From the NCBI GenBank assembly GCA_026125795.1, contig JAHCKM010000002.1:496001-560000 (forward strand): a stretch of DNA of 64,000 nt. Reading direction: 5' to 3'. The notes beneath the pieces are model-generated. The model saw only the letters and a program-made list of their open reading frames with translations, was not told the DNA's origin and ran no database searches. The stretch comes from Burkholderiaceae bacterium (GTDB lineage Bacteria > Pseudomonadota > Gammaproteobacteria > Burkholderiales > Burkholderiaceae_C). A program made the position numbers and the translations under genes. Positions 47,118 through 55,440 of this stretch are shown in pieces; position 1 is the stretch's first letter; every line of letters begins with the position of its first letter.

Positions 47118-48608
47118 ATGATCAAACGATTCATCGACAAGCTGTTGGGCAAACCCGCCGCGCGCGTGCCGCTGGGCAAGCGCGTCGATGTGCCGGCCAG
47201 CGAACATGGCATTGATCACTCGCTGCTCGACGAGCACGCGGTCAAGGTCGTCAGCACGCTGAAGGCCGCCGGCCACGAGGCCTACATCGTCGGCGGCGCG
47301 GTGCGCGACCTGCTGGTGGGCCGCCGGCCCAAGGACTTCGACGTTGCCACCAACGCCACGCCCGAGCAGGTGAAGGCGCTGTTCCGGCGCGCCTTCATCA
47401 TCGGACGTCGCTTCCGGCTGGTGCACGTGGTGTTCGGCCGCGGCCGCGAACACGAGGTGATCGAGGTGTCGACCTTCCGCGCCTACCGCGACGCCAGCGA
47501 GGCCGATCAGGTGGAGGGCAACGAGCGCACGTCGAAAGCCGATCTGGTGGGCAAGACGCACGTCGTCGATGCCAGCGGTCGCGTGTTGCGCGACAACGTC
47601 TGGGGCCCGCAGATCGAAGACGCGGCACGGCGCGACTTCACCGTCAACGCGATGTACTACGACCCCGAGACGCGCATCGTGGTCGACTACCACCATGGCT
47701 TCGCCGACGCCAAGCGGCGCCTGCTGCGCATGATCGGCGACCCGGCCACGCGCTACCGCGAAGACCCGGTGCGGCTGGTGCGGGTGGTGCGTTTCGCCGC
47801 CAAGCTGGGCTTTCAGATCGAGAAGAAGACCGCGGCCGCGATGGCCGAGGCGATCCCGCTGCTGGCCAACGTGCCGCTGTCGCGCCTTTTCGACGAGATG
47901 GTCAAGCTCTTGCAGACCGGCCATGCGCTGGCCAGCGTGGAGGCGCTGCGCGCGCACGGGTTGCACCGCGGGGTGTTTCCGGTGCTCGATGCCGTGTTCG
48001 ACGAGCAGCGCAGCACGCCGCAGCGCAAGCGCTTCATCGAGCTGGCGCTGGCCGATACCGACCGGCGCGTGGCCGAAGGCCGCGCGGTGGCGCCGAGCTT
48101 CCTGCTGGCCTGCGTGCTGTGGCACGACGTGCAATCGCGCTGGAATGAACTGCGCAAGCGCGGCGAGCACCCGCTGCCGGCGCTGCAGCAAGCCGTTGAC
48201 GCGGTGTTCGACGCGCGCATCGGCGACGTGTCGGGCCGCGGCCGGCTGGCGGCCGACATGCGCGAGATCTGGCTGATGCAGCCGCGCTTCGAACGACGCC
48301 AGGCGAACTCCGCGCAGTCGCTGATCGCGCAGCCGCGTTTTCGCGCCGGCTACGACTTCCTGCGCCTGCGCGCCGACGCGCAGGAGGTCGATGGCGAGCT
48401 GGCCGACTGGTGGGAAGACTTCTCGCTCGGCGACGCCGACGAGCGCGAGGCGCTGCTGCAGCTCGCGCGCGAGGCCGAGCGCACGCGACGCCAAACCGAG
48501 CCCGCCGGCGGCGATGCGCCGGCGGCCAAGAAGCGCCGCCGGCGTCGGCGCTCCGGGGCCAGGCGCGACAGCGGCGGCGCCGCACCCGCACCGGCGCCCA
48601 CGCCATGA
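47118..48608 (+). CDS. pcnB: poly(A) polymerase I
   Basis: A 496-residue class II nucleotidyltransferase that adds 3' poly(A) tails to RNA and targets it for decay. It has YIVGGAVRDLLVGRRPKDFDV (the GGxVRD and DxD catalytic region), FRRAFIIGRRFRLVHV and ARRDFTVNAMYYD. The basic C-terminal tail (KKRRRRRRSGARR) is typical of PcnB and separates it from CCA-adding enzymes. ATG 47118 follows the HAD stop by 7 bases, and its stop overlaps folK. Confidence 0.94.
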   Translation: MIKRFIDKLLGKPAARVPLGKRVDVPASEHGIDHSLLDEHAVKVVSTLKAAGHEAYIVGGAVRDLLVGRRPKDFDVATNATPEQVKALFRRAFIIGRRFRLVHVVFGRGREHEVIEVSTFRAYRDASEADQVEGNERTSKADLVGKTHVVDASGRVLRDNVWGPQIEDAARRDFTVNAMYYDPETRIVVDYHHGFADAKRRLLRMIGDPATRYREDPVRLVRVVRFAAKLGFQIEKKTAAAMAEAIPLLANVPLSRLFDEMVKLLQTGHALASVEALRAHGLHRGVFPVLDAVFDEQRSTPQRKRFIELALADTDRRVAEGRAVAPSFLLACVLWHDVQSRWNELRKRGEHPLPALQQAVDAVFDARIGDVSGRGRLAADMREIWLMQPRFERRQANSAQSLIAQPRFRAGYDFLRLRADAQEVDGELADWWEDFSLGDADEREALLQLAREAERTRRQTEPAGGDAPAAKKRRRRRRSGARRDSGGAAPAPAPTP

Positions 48609-49111
48609 GGACGGCGTCCGTGCCCGCGTATGTCGGCGTGGGTGCGAATCTCGATCAACCGCGCGAACGGGTCGAGCAAGGCATCGAGGCCCTGCGCTCT
48701 CTGCCGGCCACGCAGCTCGCCGCACGCTCGAGCCTCTACGCCAGTGCGCCGGTGGATGCGCCAGGGCCGGACTATGTGAACGCGGTGGTCGCGCTGCGCA
48801 CCACGCTGCAGGCTGATGCGCTGCTGCAGGCGCTGCACGGCATCGAGGCGCGGTTCGGCCGCGAGCGAAGCGTACGCAACGCGCCGCGCACGCTCGATCT
48901 CGACCTTTTGCTGTATGACGACCTGCGCAGCGACGTGCCGACGTTGCGGTTGCCGCATCCGCGCCTGCACCAGCGGGCGTTCGTGCTGCAGCCGCTGCTG
49001 GAGATCGCGCCGCAGCTGGAGGCGCCGGGTCTCGGCCCGTTGGCGGCCTACCTCGAGCGCGTGCAGGATCAACCGATCCGCCGCATCGATCCTGACCAGA
49101 CCGCCGAATGA
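48605..49111 (+). CDS. folK: 2-amino-4-hydroxy-6-hydroxymethyldihydropteridine diphosphokinase
   Basis: A 168-residue HPPK of folate synthesis that transfers pyrophosphate from ATP to the pterin. It has YVGVGANLDQPRERVEQGIE, the ring-binding RSSLYASAPVDAPGPDYVNAV, RNAPRTLDLDLLLYDD (two metal-binding Asp) and LPHPRLHQRAFVLQPLLEIAP. It overlaps pcnB and the next gene by four bases each. Confidence 0.95.
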   Translation: MRTASVPAYVGVGANLDQPRERVEQGIEALRSLPATQLAARSSLYASAPVDAPGPDYVNAVVALRTTLQADALLQALHGIEARFGRERSVRNAPRTLDLDLLLYDDLRSDVPTLRLPHPRLHQRAFVLQPLLEIAPQLEAPGLGPLAAYLERVQDQPIRRIDPDQTAE

Positions 49112-49458
49112 GCGCCTATCCCATCAGCACGACCGTCGGTCTGCTCGTCGCATCGAACCTCTTCATGACCTTTGCGTGGTACGGCCACCTGAAGCACCTG
49201 AACCACCGGACCTGGTTGATCGCTGCGCTGTTGAGCTGGGGCATCGCGCTGTTCGAATACCTGCTGCAGGTGCCGGCCAACCGCGTCGGCTTTGCCGCCG
49301 GCTTGAGCCTGGCGCAGCTCAAGATCACGCAGGAGGTGATCACGCTGGCGGTTTTCGTGCCGTTCGCCGTGCTGTACATGCAGCAGCCGTTGAAGCTCGA
49401 CTACCTGTGGGCCACACTGTGCCTGGTGGGTGCGGTGTACTTCATCTTCCGCGCCTGA
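49108..49458 (+). CDS. DUF486-family small membrane protein
   Basis: A 116-residue protein with four hydrophobic helices (about residues 8-24, 36-52, 70-88 and 95-114). The pattern ASNLFMTFAWYGHLKH, WGIALFEYLLQVPANR and QLKITQEVITLAVF matches DUF486, a DMT-superfamily-like group of unknown function. It overlaps the folK stop by four bases and so is co-translated with a folate gene. No functional link is evident. Confidence 0.88.
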   Translation: MSAYPISTTVGLLVASNLFMTFAWYGHLKHLNHRTWLIAALLSWGIALFEYLLQVPANRVGFAAGLSLAQLKITQEVITLAVFVPFAVLYMQQPLKLDYLWATLCLVGAVYFIFRA

Positions 49459-49467
49459 AGGTTCGAG

Positions 49468-50115
49468 TTGAAGAAGTTCAGGCACATCGCGATCGAAGGT
49501 CCGATCGGGGCCGGCAAGAGCACGCTGGCGTCGTTGCTCGCGCCGCCGCTGGGAGCCGAGCTGCTGCTCGACCGGCCGCAGGCCAACCCGTTCCTGAAGG
49601 ACTTCTACGTCGACGGCCCGCGCTACGCGTTCCAGACCCAGTTGTTCTTCCTCTTCCAGCGCGCCGAGCAGACGCGTGCGCTGAGCGAGCCGGGCATCTT
49701 CGCGCCGCTGCTCGTCAGCGATTTCATGATCGAGAAAGACCGGCTGTTCGCGCGCCTGACGTTGTCCGACGAGGAGTACCGCCTGTACTCGATGATCCAT
49801 GAGCGGGTGGCACCGAACGGGCCTGCGCCCGATCTCGTGATCTGGCTCGACGGTCCGATGGTGGTGCTGCGCGATCGCATCGCGCGTCGCGGCCGACCGA
49901 TGGAGCGGCGCATCGACCACGACTACCTGCGCGCGGTGGCCGATGCCTACGGCGAATTCTTCGACGCGCGCAGCGACTTGCCGCTGCTGGTGGTGGACAT
50001 CGACCGCTTCGATCCGCTGCGCAAGCCGTCGGACCTGCAGTATCTGCTGGAGCGCATCGCAGCTTTCCAGGGGCCGCGCGAGTCCCTGCTTTCGCCGCCT
50101 ACAATCGCCGCCTGA
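49468..50115 (+). CDS. deoxyadenosine/deoxyguanosine kinase-like deoxynucleoside kinase
   Basis: A 215-residue P-loop kinase: IAIEGPIGAGKST at the N-terminus, the substrate-side motif VSDFMIEKDRLFARL (DRx-like) and the LID RRGRPMERRIDHDYL. It phosphorylates deoxynucleosides for salvage. The start is TTG 49468; no ATG or GTG fits the conserved N-terminus. In related genomes the gene usually sits beside folK and panB; here a DUF486 gene is between. Confidence 0.9.
   Translation: MKKFRHIAIEGPIGAGKSTLASLLAPPLGAELLLDRPQANPFLKDFYVDGPRYAFQTQLFFLFQRAEQTRALSEPGIFAPLLVSDFMIEKDRLFARLTLSDEEYRLYSMIHERVAPNGPAPDLVIWLDGPMVVLRDRIARRGRPMERRIDHDYLRAVADAYGEFFDARSDLPLLVVDIDRFDPLRKPSDLQYLLERIAAFQGPRESLLSPPTIAA
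50100..50105 (+). promoter_or_regulatory. candidate -10 (TACAAT) of the DUF47-pit unit
   Basis: It lies in the last codons of the kinase gene, 50 bases before ATG 50156. No clear -35 was found. Confidence 0.4.
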
Positions 50116-50155
50116 CGCGCGCTGGCTGGCGGCGCGGCCGGTGGAGAACCACGCG

Positions 50156-50806
50156 ATGCTGTTCGGCAAGCTGCTGCCGCGCGAAGGCAACTTCTTCGAG
50201 ATGTTCAACGAGCACGGCACGCTGATCAGCAGCGGCGCACGCTCGTTCATGGAGCTGATCCGCAACTATGCGGACCCGACGTTGCGCGAGAAGTACGCCG
50301 CCGAGGTGGATTCCGCCGAGCGCGCCGCCGACAAGATCACCGCCGAGGTGAACCGGGCCCTGCACAAGACCTTCATCACGCCGATCGACCGCGAACAGAT
50401 CCACGGCCTGATCAATGCGCTTGACGACGTGCTCGACCTGCTGCAGGACAGCGCGGAAACGCTGTCTCTGTACGACGTGCACGACATGAACGATGACGTG
50501 ATCCGCCTGGGCGACCTGTCGGTCAAGTGCTGCGAGCGCGTGACGCACGCGGTGAGTCTGCTGCCGCGCATCAGCGAGGCGTCGGTGGCCGAGGCAGCGC
50601 TGAAGACCTGCGAGGAGATCGATCGGCTGGAGTCCGATGCCGATCGCGTGATGCGCTCGGCGATCTCGCGCCTGTTCCGCGACGAAAAGGTCGACACGCG
50701 CGAGCTGATCAAGCTCAAGGCGGTGTACGAGCACCTGGAGTCGATCACCGACCGCTGCGAGGACGTGGCCAATTTGATCGAGGGCGTGGTCCTCGAGAAC
50801 TCCTGA
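50156..50806 (+). CDS. DUF47 (PhoU-like) phosphate transport accessory protein
   Basis: A 216-residue all-helical protein with the PhoU-like pattern of DUF47 (FFEMFNEHGTLISSGARSF, HKTFITPIDREQIHGLIN, EEIDRLESDADRVMRSAISRLF, LESITDRCEDVANLIEG). Members pair with Pit-type low-affinity phosphate transporters and probably modulate them. The pit gene follows after 37 bases, consistent with that role. Confidence 0.92.
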   Translation: MLFGKLLPREGNFFEMFNEHGTLISSGARSFMELIRNYADPTLREKYAAEVDSAERAADKITAEVNRALHKTFITPIDREQIHGLINALDDVLDLLQDSAETLSLYDVHDMNDDVIRLGDLSVKCCERVTHAVSLLPRISEASVAEAALKTCEEIDRLESDADRVMRSAISRLFRDEKVDTRELIKLKAVYEHLESITDRCEDVANLIEGVVLENS

Positions 50807-50843
50807 CCCGCCCTCTTGCGGCGGCGTTGAAGAACAACAAGCG

Positions 50844-51854
50844 ATGCAGGCCGTCGAGATCGGGTTCTGGGTGATTGCGCTGCTGGTCGCGCTGGCGCTG
50901 GCGTTCGACTTCATGAACGGCTTCCACGACGCGGCCAACTCGATCGCCACCGTGGTGTCCACCGGCGTGCTCAAGCCGCACCAGGCGGTGGCGTTCGCGG
51001 CGCTGTTCAACTTCATCGCGATCGCGATCTTCCAGCTCAAGGTGGCTGCCACCGTGGGCAAGGGCATCGTCGAGCCGGGCGTGGTTGATCACTACGTGGT
51101 GTTCGGCGCGCTGGTCGGCGCGATCGGATGGAACTTGCTGACGTGGTGGTACGGCATCCCGTCGAGCTCGTCGCATGCATTGATCGGCGGCATCGTCGGC
51201 GCCACGATGGCCAAGGCCGGCGCGGGCAACCTGATCGGCGCCGGCGTCTTCAAGACCGTGGCTTTCATCTTCGTGTCGCCGGTGCTGGGCTTCCTGCTGG
51301 CCTCACTGATGATGGTGCTGGTGTCCTGGATCGTGCGGCGTTCGTCGCCGATGTACGTGGACAACTGGTTCCGCCGCCTGCAGCTCGTGTCGGCCGGGCT
51401 GTACTCGCTCGGGCACGGCGGCAACGACGCACAGAAGACCATCGGCATCATCTGGATGCTGCTGGTCGCCGCGGGCAGCGTGTCGGCCGCCGCCTCGGCG
51501 CCACCGGGTTGGGTGATCTGGAGTTGTTACCTGGCGATCGGTCTCGGCACGCTGTTCGGCGGCTGGCGCATCGTCAAGACCATGGGCCAGCGCATCACCA
51601 AGCTCAAGCCGGTGGGCGGCTTCTGTGCCGAAACCGGCGGCGCGCTGACGCTCTTCCTCGCCACCGGCCTGGGCATCCCGGTGTCGACCACGCACACGAT
51701 CACCGGTGCCATCGTCGGCGTGGGCTCGGTGCGCCATCCCTCCGGTGTGCGCTGGGGCGTGGCAGGCAACATCGTGTGGGCCTGGATCTTCACGATTCCG
51801 GCGTCGGCCTTCATGTCCGCGGTGGCCTACTGGGCCAGCCTCAGCCTGTTCTGA
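50844..51854 (+). CDS. pit: PiT-family inorganic phosphate transporter
   Basis: A 336-residue membrane transporter with about ten helices. The two inverted PiT signatures are present: FDFMNGFHDAANSIATVV in the first half and SLGHGGNDAQKTIGII in the second. PSSSSHALIGGIVGA and PVSTTHTITGAIVGVG are the paired pore loops. It imports metal-phosphate complexes using the proton gradient. It runs convergently into the next gene with a 14-base overlap. Confidence 0.95.
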   Translation: MQAVEIGFWVIALLVALALAFDFMNGFHDAANSIATVVSTGVLKPHQAVAFAALFNFIAIAIFQLKVAATVGKGIVEPGVVDHYVVFGALVGAIGWNLLTWWYGIPSSSSHALIGGIVGATMAKAGAGNLIGAGVFKTVAFIFVSPVLGFLLASLMMVLVSWIVRRSSPMYVDNWFRRLQLVSAGLYSLGHGGNDAQKTIGIIWMLLVAAGSVSAAASAPPGWVIWSCYLAIGLGTLFGGWRIVKTMGQRITKLKPVGGFCAETGGALTLFLATGLGIPVSTTHTITGAIVGVGSVRHPSGVRWGVAGNIVWAWIFTIPASAFMSAVAYWASLSLF

Positions 51855-52293
51855 ACGGCTTGGAGGGCGGCACCAGCGCCTGCTGCCATTCGAAGAAGCG
51901 CTGGCCGGCGAACGCGATCGTGCCCATCAGCACGATGCCGCCGAGCATCAGCGCGGTGATCACGCCCAGCACCGGGCCCCAACCGGTCGCCCGCGTCGGC
52001 AGCGACGGGTTGTAGCGGGCGTCCCAGCGCGCGTCGGGGGTCAGCCCGCTGACGATGGCCTGCAGCATGCCCAGGCTCAGCATCAGGCCGAGGACCGGTA
52101 GCAGCACCCAGGCGAGCCGGTCGTCCTGCCCCAGTGTGTGCATGCGCCAGGCACCCCACAGGCCGATGGCCGTGGGCAGCGGATGCAGCCAGCCCAGCAG
52201 GTCGCGCGGCCCATGCAGATAGAAGCGCTGTGCGCCGACGGCGCCGGCGAGCACGGCGATCCAGGTGGCCAGGGTCTTGGAGCGGTAGCGCAC
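51841..52293 (-). CDS. small membrane protein with TM2-like domain
   Basis: About 150 residues from GTG 52293. The N-terminal part (RSKTLATWIAVLAGAVGAQRFYLHGP) resembles the TM2/NINE domain, a pair of membrane helices joined by a short Arg/Phe turn. Two more hydrophobic segments follow (VLLPVLGLMLSLGMLQA, GPVLGVITALMLGGIVLMG). Function is unknown. It is divergent from rpsP with overlapping promoter sequence, and its end overlaps pit by 14 bases. The open frame back to 52455 is not supported. Confidence 0.72.
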   Translation of the reverse strand: MRYRSKTLATWIAVLAGAVGAQRFYLHGPRDLLGWLHPLPTAIGLWGAWRMHTLGQDDRLAWVLLPVLGLMLSLGMLQAIVSGLTPDARWDARYNPSLPTRATGWGPVLGVITALMLGGIVLMGTIAFAGQRFFEWQQALVPPSKPFRTG

Positions 52294-52301
52294 GGCGGGC
52301 C

Positions 52302-52307
52302 TATAAT
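52302..52307 (+). promoter_or_regulatory. consensus -10 (TATAAT) of the rpsP operon
   Basis: A perfect hexamer with TTGGAG (52277-52282) 19 bases upstream. The leader to ATG 52418 is about 105 bases. On the other strand the same bases read ATTATA before GTG 52293. Confidence 0.55.
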
Positions 52308-52417
52308 GCCCGGTTTTCGGCGCCGGCCGGCCCGCCGGTCGTTCGCGCTGACGGCGTCGGGCCCGCGGGCCAGTGTCCGCAGTGGCGCCAGCAACCGATC
52401 CTGCAGGAACCAGCAAC

Positions 52418-52681
52418 ATGGTCGTCATTCGATTGGCGCGTGGCGGCGCGAACAAGCGCCCCTTCTACAACATCGTCGTGGCCGACTCGCGCCTGCGCCG
52501 CGACGGCCGCTTCATCGAACGCCTGGGTTTCTACAACCCGATGGCCGCCGGTGGCGAGCAACCGCTGCGCGTGGCGCTCGACCGCGTGGCGTACTGGTCC
52601 GGGGTGGGCGCGCAGGTGTCGCCTACCGTCAAGCGCCTGCTCGGCCTGGCCAAGGAACAGGCCGCTCCCGCGGCGGCCTGA
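52418..52681 (+). CDS. rpsP: 30S ribosomal protein S16
   Basis: An 87-residue ribosomal protein ([49 protein letters not shown]). ATG 52418 is the family start; an upstream in-frame GTG at 52373 adds unrelated residues. It is the first gene of the classical rpsP-rimM-trmD-rplS operon. Confidence 0.97.
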   Translation: MVVIRLARGGANKRPFYNIVVADSRLRRDGRFIERLGFYNPMAAGGEQPLRVALDRVAYWSGVGAQVSPTVKRLLGLAKEQAAPAAA

Positions 52682-52722
52682 AGATTCCCGCGCGCGGCTG
52701 CGCGGTGCCTGCTGGTGCGGCG

Positions 52723-53310
52723 ATGAGTGCCCAATCGCCGACCGACGACGCTGCCGAGTGGCCGGCCGATGCGGTGGAGGTGGCCCGCATCATCGACGCC
52801 TGGGGCGTCAAGGGCTGGATCAAGCTGCAGCCTTTTGCCACCGACCCGCAAGCCTTGTTCTCATCGCGCCGCTGGCACCTGTTGCCGCCGGCCCACGCGA
52901 TCGGCGGCGCCGCCGTGCCGCCGCTGCTGCACGTCACGCAAGCCAAGTCCCACGGCGACTCGGTGGTCGCCGCGGCGCGCGAGCTCGCCGACCGCGACGC
53001 CGCGCGCGCACTGCGTGGCGCCCGCGTGTTCGTTGCGCGCAGCAGCTTTCCCACCGCGCAAGACGACGAGTTTTATTGGGTCGACCTGATCGGTGCCGAG
53101 GTGGTCAACCGCGAAGGCGCGCTGCTCGGCCGGGTCACGGCGTTGATCGACACCGGTTCGCACAGCGTCCTGTGCGTGCGTCGCACTGACGCCGGCCCCG
53201 ACGAAAGCGATGCCACCGCCGAGCGGCTGATCCCGTTCGTATCGGCCTATGTCGACCGTGTCGACGTGGCGGCGCGGCGCATCGAGGTCGACTGGGGCCT
53301 CGACTATTGA
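52723..53310 (+). CDS. rimM: ribosome maturation factor RimM
   Basis: A 195-residue protein that assists 30S head maturation by binding S19. The N-terminal beta-barrel has VEVARIIDAWGVKGWIKLQP, and the PRC-barrel domain has DDEFYWVDLIGAEVVNREG and ERLIPFVSAYVDRVD. It lies between rpsP and trmD. A GC-rich repeat fills the gap to trmD. Confidence 0.95.
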   Translation: MSAQSPTDDAAEWPADAVEVARIIDAWGVKGWIKLQPFATDPQALFSSRRWHLLPPAHAIGGAAVPPLLHVTQAKSHGDSVVAAARELADRDAARALRGARVFVARSSFPTAQDDEFYWVDLIGAEVVNREGALLGRVTALIDTGSHSVLCVRRTDAGPDESDATAERLIPFVSAYVDRVDVAARRIEVDWGLDY

Positions 53311-53317
53311 ATCGACG

Positions 53318-53400
53318 ATGACCCCCACGCCTGTCGCCGCGCGCCTGCGCCGCCTCCCGAGGGGGTGCGGTCCGGCCTCGGGGGGCGCGGCGCCGGACTG
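53318..53400 (+). repeat. degenerate GC-rich intergenic repeat inside the rpsP operon
   Basis: GACCCCCACGCCTGTCGCC...CCGCCTCCCGAGGGGG...CGGGGGGCGCGG contains CTCCCGAGGGGG-type hairpins and resembles the other dispersed elements of this window. It separates rimM from trmD. Confidence 0.45.
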
Positions 53401-53405
53401 AAGCC

Positions 53406-54155
53406 ATGCGTTTCGACGTCATCACGCTGTTCCCCGAGCTGTTCGAGCCTCACACCCGGAGCGGCGTGACGCGGCGCGCCTATGACAGCGGCGCGATCGA
53501 GCTCAGGCTGTGGCAGCTGCGCGACCATGCCGACGACGCATACCGCCGTGTCGACGACCGGCCGTTCGGCGGCGGGCCGGGCATGGTGATGCTGGCGCAG
53601 CCGCTGCAGCGCGCGCTGGCCGCGGTGCGTGCGGATCGTGGCGGCGCGGCGCCGTTGGTGCACTTCACACCGACGGGCCGACCGCTGACGCAGGCCATCG
53701 TGGAGGAGTTCGCGCGCGGCGACGGCGCCGTGCTGCTGTGCGCGCGCTACGAGGGCGTGGACCAGCGCTTCATCGACGCCGAGGTGGATCTCGAGTTGAG
53801 CTTAGGCGACTACGTGGTGTCGGGCGGCGAGCTGCCGGCCCTGGTGTTGCTCGACGCGGTGGCCCGGCTGCAGCCGGGGGTGCTCAGCGAGCCGTCGCAC
53901 CGGCAGGACAGCTTCTCCGACGGCTTGCTCGAAGGCCCGCAATTCAGCCGACCCGAGGTGCTCGACGGCCCCGGCGGCGTGCGCCCGGTGCCCAAGGTGC
54001 TGCTGTCGGGCCACCATGCCGACATCGCGCGCTGGCGCCGCGAGCAGGCGCTGCGCGCCACCGCGCTGCGCCGCCCCGACCTGATCGCCAAGGCGCGCGA
54101 CCAGGGCCGCCTCGACGCACACGACGAAGCCTTCTTGAAGTCGCTCAAGCTATAA
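53406..54155 (+). CDS. trmD: tRNA (guanine37-N1)-methyltransferase
   Basis: A 249-residue SPOUT methyltransferase that makes m1G37 and prevents +1 frameshifting. It has [14 protein letters not shown], the FGGGPGMVM loop, [15 protein letters not shown], and the knot [22 protein letters not shown], then [20 protein letters not shown]. It is at the standard place in the operon. Confidence 0.97.
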   Translation: MRFDVITLFPELFEPHTRSGVTRRAYDSGAIELRLWQLRDHADDAYRRVDDRPFGGGPGMVMLAQPLQRALAAVRADRGGAAPLVHFTPTGRPLTQAIVEEFARGDGAVLLCARYEGVDQRFIDAEVDLELSLGDYVVSGGELPALVLLDAVARLQPGVLSEPSHRQDSFSDGLLEGPQFSRPEVLDGPGGVRPVPKVLLSGHHADIARWRREQALRATALRRPDLIAKARDQGRLDAHDEAFLKSLKL

Positions 54156-54228
54156 TCCGCGGCTTTTCGATCCTCTGCCGCCCTATAAGAGCAACAAGGG
54201 GGAAGGCACGATCGCTACGGAGATTCCA

Positions 54229-54582
54229 GTGGACCTGATCCGCACCCTCGAGCAGGAAGAGATGTCCCGGCTCGGCAAGAAAGTGCCCGCGTTCGCCGCC
54301 GGCGATACCGTCATCGTCAACGTCAACGTCGTCGAAGGCAACCGCAAGCGCGTGCAGGCCTACGAAGGCGTGGTGATCGCCAAGCGCAACCGCGGGCTCA
54401 ACTCCAGCTTCATCGTGCGCAAGATCTCCAGCGGCGAAGGCGTGGAGCGCACGTTCCAGACCTACAGCCCGCTGATCGCGTCGATCGAGGTCAAGCGCCG
54501 CGGCGACGTGCGCCGCGCCAAGCTGTACTACCTGCGAGAGCGCTCCGGCAAGTCGGCGCGCATCAAAGAAAAGCTTGCGTGA
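54229..54582 (+). CDS. rplS: 50S ribosomal protein L19
   Basis: A 117-residue ribosomal protein ([59 protein letters not shown]). The start is GTG 54229 with GGAGA about 10 bases upstream. It is the last gene of the S16 operon. TATAAT at 54151-54156, over the trmD stop, could add an internal promoter. A hairpin GCGCGAGAG-CGAG-CTTTCGCGC at about 54625 lacks a T tract. Confidence 0.97.
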   Translation: MDLIRTLEQEEMSRLGKKVPAFAAGDTVIVNVNVVEGNRKRVQAYEGVVIAKRNRGLNSSFIVRKISSGEGVERTFQTYSPLIASIEVKRRGDVRRAKLYYLRERSGKSARIKEKLA

Positions 54583-54677
54583 GCGCAGCTCACCCGGGCG
54601 TGCAGCGATCGGCGCGCGCATAGCGCGAGAGCGAGCTTTCGCGCGCAGCGCAAAAGCTGGCCGGCAGTTCACCGCGT

Positions 54678-55379
54678 ATGGGCGTCCGACCGCCTCGCAT
54701 CCGCGATCCGAAGCAGTTTCCGGTCATCGGCGTCGATGACCATCTGCCGGCTTTGCCGGCCGAGGTGCTGACCGCCGAGGCGCTGCGCCGGCGGTTTGCC
54801 GAAAACAGGGCCTGGACACCCGAGTTCCACGGCGATGCCAAGCTGTTCGCGCAATGGCGCGATCCGATGGCCGCCTCGGTGCTGGTGCCGCTGGTCGAGC
54901 GCGACGATGGCCTGCACGTGCTGCTGACGCGCCGCACCGACCACCTCACCGATCATGCCGGCCAGGTCAGCTTTCCCGGCGGTCGTGCCGACCCGGGCGA
55001 CGTCGACATGGTGGACACCGCGTTGCGCGAGGCGCACGAGGAGGTCGGACTGCCGCGCGAGCGCGTGCAGGTGCTCGGACCGCTCAACACGTATTCCACC
55101 GTCAGCAGCTACGTCGTCACGCCGATCGTCGGCTTGATCCAGCCGCCGTTTCAGCTCGTGCTGGATGCCTTCGAAGTGGCCGAAGCCTTCGAGGTCCCGC
55201 TGCGTTTCCTGATGACGCCTGCGCACCACCAACGCCATGCCATGGACTACGAAGGCGTGAAGCGGCAGTTTTTGTCCATGCCGTGGGTCGGCATCGATGC
55301 GCAAGGCCGGCCGCGCGAGTATTTCATCTGGGGTGCCACCGCGGCGATGCTCCGCAACCTGTACCACTTCTTGCGCTGA
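54678..55379 (+). CDS. Nudix hydrolase, CoA pyrophosphatase-like
   Basis: A 233-residue protein of the NudL/CoAse branch. The CoA-specific segment VSFPGGRADPGD precedes the Nudix box, which reads GGRADPGDVDMVDTALREAH followed by EEVGL. It probably cleaves CoA to 4'-phosphopantetheine and 3',5'-ADP. The 95 bases upstream contain a GC-rich hairpin region and no clear promoter. Confidence 0.9.
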   Translation: MGVRPPRIRDPKQFPVIGVDDHLPALPAEVLTAEALRRRFAENRAWTPEFHGDAKLFAQWRDPMAASVLVPLVERDDGLHVLLTRRTDHLTDHAGQVSFPGGRADPGDVDMVDTALREAHEEVGLPRERVQVLGPLNTYSTVSSYVVTPIVGLIQPPFQLVLDAFEVAEAFEVPLRFLMTPAHHQRHAMDYEGVKRQFLSMPWVGIDAQGRPREYFIWGATAAMLRNLYHFLR

Positions 55380-55424
55380 CTGCGACCGTGCGGTCGCCAA
55401 CGCGGGGCGCCAAGGGGCGCTCGT

Positions 55425-55430
55425 TATCAT
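55425..55430 (+). promoter_or_regulatory. candidate -10 (TATCAT) of the CbiB-like gene
   Basis: It is 10 bases before ATG 55441, again implying a transcript with almost no leader. Confidence 0.4.
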
Positions 55431-55440
55431 TCGGCGAAAG

